Origin: Bacteroidales bacterium GP1
GTDB lineage: Bacteria; Bacteroidota; Bacteroidia; Bacteroidales; Muribaculaceae
NCBI GenBank assembly: GCA_001701105.1
Contig: DAAI01000021.1
Coordinates: 7,259-32,734, forward strand
Reading direction: 5' to 3'
DNA: 25,476 nucleotides
Shown: positions 22,097-25,476 of the stretch, in pieces
Layout: the number at the start of each line of letters is the position of its first letter
How positions within the stretch are numbered: position 1 is the stretch's first letter
Position numbers and translations under genes: made by a program
The notes under the pieces: model-generated
The model's input: the letters and a program-made list of their open reading frames with translations, nothing else
Databases searched by the model: none
Told to the model about the DNA's origin: nothing

Positions 22097-25000
22097 ATGT
22101 CCGACAACAACAACACCCCCCTCAGAGGGCGGGAAGATATACGCAAAGTGCTCGTGCTCGGCTCCGGCGCCCTAAAGATCGGCGAGGCCGGTGAATTCGA
22201 TTATTCCGGCTCCCAGGCGCTCAAGGCTCTCCGGGAAGAAGGCGTCGAGACGGTGCTTATAAATCCTAATATCGCAACTGTCCAGACATCCGAGGGCGTG
22301 GCCGACCATATCTATTTTCTTCCCGTCACTCCATATTTCGTGGAGAGAGTGATAGAAAAAGAACGCCCGCAGGGGATCCTCCTTGCTTTCGGAGGCCAGA
22401 CTGCCCTCAATTGCGGCGTGGAACTCTTCAGGAACGGCGTATTCGAGAAATACGGCGTGAAAGTACTCGGAACTCCAGTGCAGTCGATCATCGATACTGA
22501 GGACCGAGAGATTTTCGTCGAAAAGCTCTCCGAGATTAACGTCAAGACAATCGATTCGGAAGCATGCGAGAACATAGAGCAGGCCCTCGCCGCTGCCGAA
22601 AAACTCGGATATCCCGTGATTCTACGCGCTGCTTATGCCCTCGGCGGCCTCGGCTCCGGATTCTGCGATAATGCCGACCAACTGAAGAAACTTGCCGAGA
22701 AAGCCTTCTCCTTCTCTCCGCAGGTGCTTGTCGAAAAGAGCCTAAAGGGATGGAAGGAGATCGAATATGAAGTAGTTCGCGATAAATTCGACAATTGCAT
22801 CACCGTCTGCAACATGGAGAATTTCGACCCCCTCGGCATCCACACCGGCGAAAGTATCGTCGTGGCGCCTTCGCAGACACTCTCCAACTCCGAATACCAT
22901 AAATTGCGTGAGCTTTCCATCCGCATTGCCCGCCATATCGGCATCGTGGGTGAATGCAATGTGCAGTTTGCCCTCTGTCCCGACTCCGAGGACTATCGGG
23001 TGATCGAGGTCAACGCCCGCCTTTCACGCTCCTCTGCCCTCGCTTCTAAAGCCACCGGCTACCCCCTCGCTTTTGTAGCGGCGAAACTCGCTCTCGGATA
23101 CGGCCTTTTCGATATTAATAATTCCGTCACCAAGACAACTACCGCTTTCTTCGAGCCGGCCCTGGACTATGTAGTATGCAAGATTCCACGATGGGATCTC
23201 GGAAAGTTCCGGGGAGTGAACCGCGAACTGGAATCCTCCATGAAGTCGGTGGGTGAGGTGATGGCTATCGGACGCACTTTCGAGGAAGCCATTCAGAAGG
23301 GGCTCCGGATGATCGGGCAGGGAATGCACGGCTTCACCGACAATAAAGAACTGACTATCGATGATGTCGACAGCGCCCTCAAGGCTCCTACGGATAAGCG
23401 TATTTTCGTAATTGAAAAGGCTTTCGACAAAGGATATTCAATCGAGCGCATTCACGAGCTTACCAAGATTGACCCCTGGTTCCTGCATAAACTGAAACAG
23501 ATTCATACCACCGACCGCGAGCTGATGAAAGTCGGCAGCCTGGATAACCTTTCGCCGGAACTTATGCTGAAGGCCAAGCGTGAGGGCTTCTCCGACTTCC
23601 AGATCGCACGCGCGCTTGGAATGGAGAAGGACATGGATATAGAAAAGGCCCTTATGCTCGTGCGCAAGCGGCGTAAGGAGATGGGCATCGTGCCGGCCGT
23701 GAAGCAGATCGACACTCTTGCAGGTGAATTCCCGGCGCGCACAAATTATCTATACCTCACCTATGGCGGCAACACTCACGATATTGATTATGAGAACGAT
23801 GGACGTTCCGTAGTGGTACTCGGTTCCGGTGCCTACCGCATAGGGAGTTCCGTAGAGTTCGACTGGTGTGGGGTGCAGGCACTCGAGACCATCCGTAAGA
23901 ACGGCTGGAGATCAGTGATGATAAACTACAATCCGGAGACCGTATCCACAGATTATGACATCTGCGACCGCCTCTATTTCGACGAGCTTTCGCTTGAGCG
24001 CGTTCTCGACATAATCGACCTTGAAACGCCGCACGGAGTAGTGATTTCTACCGGTGGCCAGATTCCGAACAATCTTGCCACTCGCCTTGACGCCCAGGGA
24101 ATACCCCTGCTCGGCACTACGGCCAAAAGCATCGACAATGCCGAGGACCGGGAAAAATTCTCCGCGATGCTCGGCCGAATTGGCGTAGACCAGCCCGAGT
24201 GGAGCGCCCTCACCTCAATGGAGGATATCAAGAAATTTGTCGATAAAGTAGGCTATCCGGTGCTTGTCCGCCCGAGCTATGTGCTTTCCGGAGCCGCAAT
24301 GAACGTATGCACCAGTGCCGATCAGCTTGAGAGCTTCCTCACGATGGCCGCCAATGTTTCCAAAAAGCACCCCGTGGTGGTTTCACAATTCCTCGAGAAC
24401 GCCAAGGAAGTGGAGATGGATGCCGTGGCAAAGGATGGCGAGATTATCGCATATGCCATATCCGAACATGTAGAATATGCAGGAGTCCATTCCGGAGATG
24501 CCACAATCCAATTCCCGCCGCAGAAGCTATATGTGGAGACTGCCCGCAGAATCAAGAAAATCTCTAAACGAATCGCCAAGGAACTCAACATCTCCGGGCC
24601 GTTCAATATCCAGTTTCTCGCCCGTGAGAACGATATTAAGGTGATCGAATGCAATCTCCGGGCCTCCCGCTCTTTCCCCTTTGTCAGCAAAGTATTGAAA
24701 GTTAATCTTATTGAACTCGCCACAAGGGTGATGCTCGGGCTCCCCGTATCCATCCCCGATAAGAGCGTGTTCGATCTTGATTATGTAGGAGTAAAGGCAT
24801 CGCAATTCTCTTTCAACCGCCTCCAGAAAGCCGATCCGAAACTCGGTGTTGATATGGTTTCGACCGGAGAAGTGGGGTGTCTCGGCGAAGATTCGCGTAA
24901 GGCCCTGCTCACCTCGATGCTTTCCGTCGGCCTCAGGATTCCCAAGAAGAATGTGCTGCTCTCCACCGGCAATGGCAAGCAGAAGGGAGATATGCTCCGT

Positions 25001-25345
25001 GCTGCAAAGATGCTCCGCGACAACGGATATACCATCTATGCCACCGAAGGATCCTCACGCCATCTGCATGAAAACGGCATTGAGAACATCCGCGTCTACT
25101 GGCCCGGACAGGAAGGAAAGCCTCAGGTGCTCGATCTCCTGCACGACAAGACGATTGAACTCGTGGTGAATGTGCCGCGAAATCATTCCGATGCCGAGCT
25201 TACCAACGGATATAAAGTAAGGCGTACGGCAATAGATCTGAACATCCCCCTCATCACGAATGCCCGCCTCGCCTCTGCTTTCATCTACGCTTTCTGCTCC
25301 ATCAAGCCGGAAGAAATTGAAATTAAGAGCTGGGAGGAATTTTAA
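22097..25345 (+). CDS. carB: Carbamoyl-phosphate synthase large subunit
   Basis: CarB makes carbamoyl phosphate from bicarbonate, ATP and the ammonia delivered by CarA. The 1082-residue length is close to E. coli CarB. Two homologous halves are visible: the first begins KVLVLGSGALKIGEAGEFDYSG and carries ATP-grasp motifs such as AAYALGGLGSG and EVNARLSRSSALASKATGYP; the second begins VVVLGSGAYRIGSSVEFDW and carries VRPSYVLSGAAMNV and ECNLRASRSFPFVSKV. The oligomerisation region lies between them. The C-terminal MGS-like domain (from about 945) has GYTIYATEGSSRHLHENG and LVVNVPRN and is the usual allosteric site for nucleotides. All parts are intact. The start ATG at 22097 is preceded by a 29-base gap without a clear ribosome site. 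Confidence 0.98.
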   Translation: MSDNNNTPLRGREDIRKVLVLGSGALKIGEAGEFDYSGSQALKALREEGVETVLINPNIATVQTSEGVADHIYFLPVTPYFVERVIEKERPQGILLAFGGQTALNCGVELFRNGVFEKYGVKVLGTPVQSIIDTEDREIFVEKLSEINVKTIDSEACENIEQALAAAEKLGYPVILRAAYALGGLGSGFCDNADQLKKLAEKAFSFSPQVLVEKSLKGWKEIEYEVVRDKFDNCITVCNMENFDPLGIHTGESIVVAPSQTLSNSEYHKLRELSIRIARHIGIVGECNVQFALCPDSEDYRVIEVNARLSRSSALASKATGYPLAFVAAKLALGYGLFDINNSVTKTTTAFFEPALDYVVCKIPRWDLGKFRGVNRELESSMKSVGEVMAIGRTFEEAIQKGLRMIGQGMHGFTDNKELTIDDVDSALKAPTDKRIFVIEKAFDKGYSIERIHELTKIDPWFLHKLKQIHTTDRELMKVGSLDNLSPELMLKAKREGFSDFQIARALGMEKDMDIEKALMLVRKRRKEMGIVPAVKQIDTLAGEFPARTNYLYLTYGGNTHDIDYENDGRSVVVLGSGAYRIGSSVEFDWCGVQALETIRKNGWRSVMINYNPETVSTDYDICDRLYFDELSLERVLDIIDLETPHGVVISTGGQIPNNLATRLDAQGIPLLGTTAKSIDNAEDREKFSAMLGRIGVDQPEWSALTSMEDIKKFVDKVGYPVLVRPSYVLSGAAMNVCTSADQLESFLTMAANVSKKHPVVVSQFLENAKEVEMDAVAKDGEIIAYAISEHVEYAGVHSGDATIQFPPQKLYVETARRIKKISKRIAKELNISGPFNIQFLARENDIKVIECNLRASRSFPFVSKVLKVNLIELATRVMLGLPVSIPDKSVFDLDYVGVKASQFSFNRLQKADPKLGVDMVSTGEVGCLGEDSRKALLTSMLSVGLRIPKKNVLLSTGNGKQKGDMLRAAKMLRDNGYTIYATEGSSRHLHENGIENIRVYWPGQEGKPQVLDLLHDKTIELVVNVPRNHSDAELTNGYKVRRTAIDLNIPLITNARLASAFIYAFCSIKPEEIEIKSWEEF

Positions 25346-25357
25346 TTGAATCTTTAC

Positions 25358-25476
25358 ATGAACACCCGCGAATCTACCCGGCCCATGGCCGTGATAAATA
25401 CCCGCATCGGCAACGAGGATGCTCCCGAATCGGTAATAATCATAGAAAACGGCCGCATAGCAGCCACAGGTCGTGC
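25358..25476 (+). CDS. N-terminus of an amidohydrolase-type protein (3' end outside window)
   Basis: Thirteen bases after the carB stop an ATG opens a frame that runs to the end of the window, beginning MNTRESTRPMAVINTRIG and continuing with VIIIENGRIAATGR. The phrase IENGRIAATG is the small beta-domain entry of the amidohydrolase superfamily (dihydroorotases, imidazolonepropionases and deaminases share it). The metal-binding HxH motif would lie beyond the window. A pyrimidine role would fit the carAB context but cannot be shown from 39 residues. An alternative start is the ATG at codon 10. Confidence 0.6.
   Translation, partial: MNTRESTRPMAVINTRIGNEDAPESVIIIENGRIAATGR

Noticed and set aside
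1..25476. CRISPR arrays, tRNA genes and insertion sequences
   Set aside because: No regularly spaced repeats, no cloverleaf with a CCA-type end and no transposase frame were seen by eye on either strand.

Overview
The window reads as chromosomal DNA from a member of the Bacteroidales, with roughly balanced GC. This is inferred from promoters of the Bacteroidetes type (-7 box TAnnTTTG) ahead of leuS, panB, the purF-like gene and the polysaccharide operon, from sparse Shine-Dalgarno sites, and from Bacteroidetes-style proteins (a LeuRS with the expected insertion, a Wza-like lipoprotein with a C-terminal membrane helix, a long PurF-like protein next to carAB). The family may be Muribaculaceae, but the sequence alone does not settle that.

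Layout. Positions 1-2850: the end of a family 2 glycosyltransferase, then trmB and an Mrp/ApbC-type P-loop ATPase, all on the plus strand and closed by a terminator. Positions 2857-7276, minus strand: an island of five intact phage-type genes (portal, acidic scaffold-like protein, major capsid protein, a 209-residue protein of unknown function and a 65-residue two-helix membrane protein). It carries no terminase, protease, integrase, regulator or tail gene. Positions 7400-11608: leuS, overlapped by four bases by a secreted GH13 alpha-amylase-like gene. Positions 11731-17422, minus strand: a polysaccharide initiation/export operon transcribed as wecA-like transferase, wza-like lipoprotein, wzc-like tyrosine kinase and PHP-type tyrosine phosphatase, with a structured leader of about 370 bases. 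Positions 17470-18389: panB, divergent from that operon. Positions 18390-19008: a stretch with no intact gene but with a likely decayed minus-strand gene. Positions 19009-25345: a purF-like gene, carA and carB, followed by the start of an amidohydrolase-type gene cut by the window end.

How the genes work together. The minus-strand operon is a near-complete Wzy-type control and export module: lipid-linked sugar initiation, outer-membrane export, and a kinase/phosphatase pair that cycles the kinase tyrosine tail. It contains no glycosyltransferases, flippase or polymerase, so those must lie elsewhere. carA and carB make carbamoyl phosphate for pyrimidines and arginine; the purF-like neighbour is another glutamine amidotransferase of nucleotide metabolism but has an altered oxyanion motif.

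The strongest candidate for something new is the capsid island. It is a compact head-gene cassette set neatly between housekeeping genes, with open frames and two good Shine-Dalgarno sites but without packaging or integration machinery. It may be a prophage remnant, a satellite-like element or a domesticated capsid system; the sequence alone cannot choose between these.
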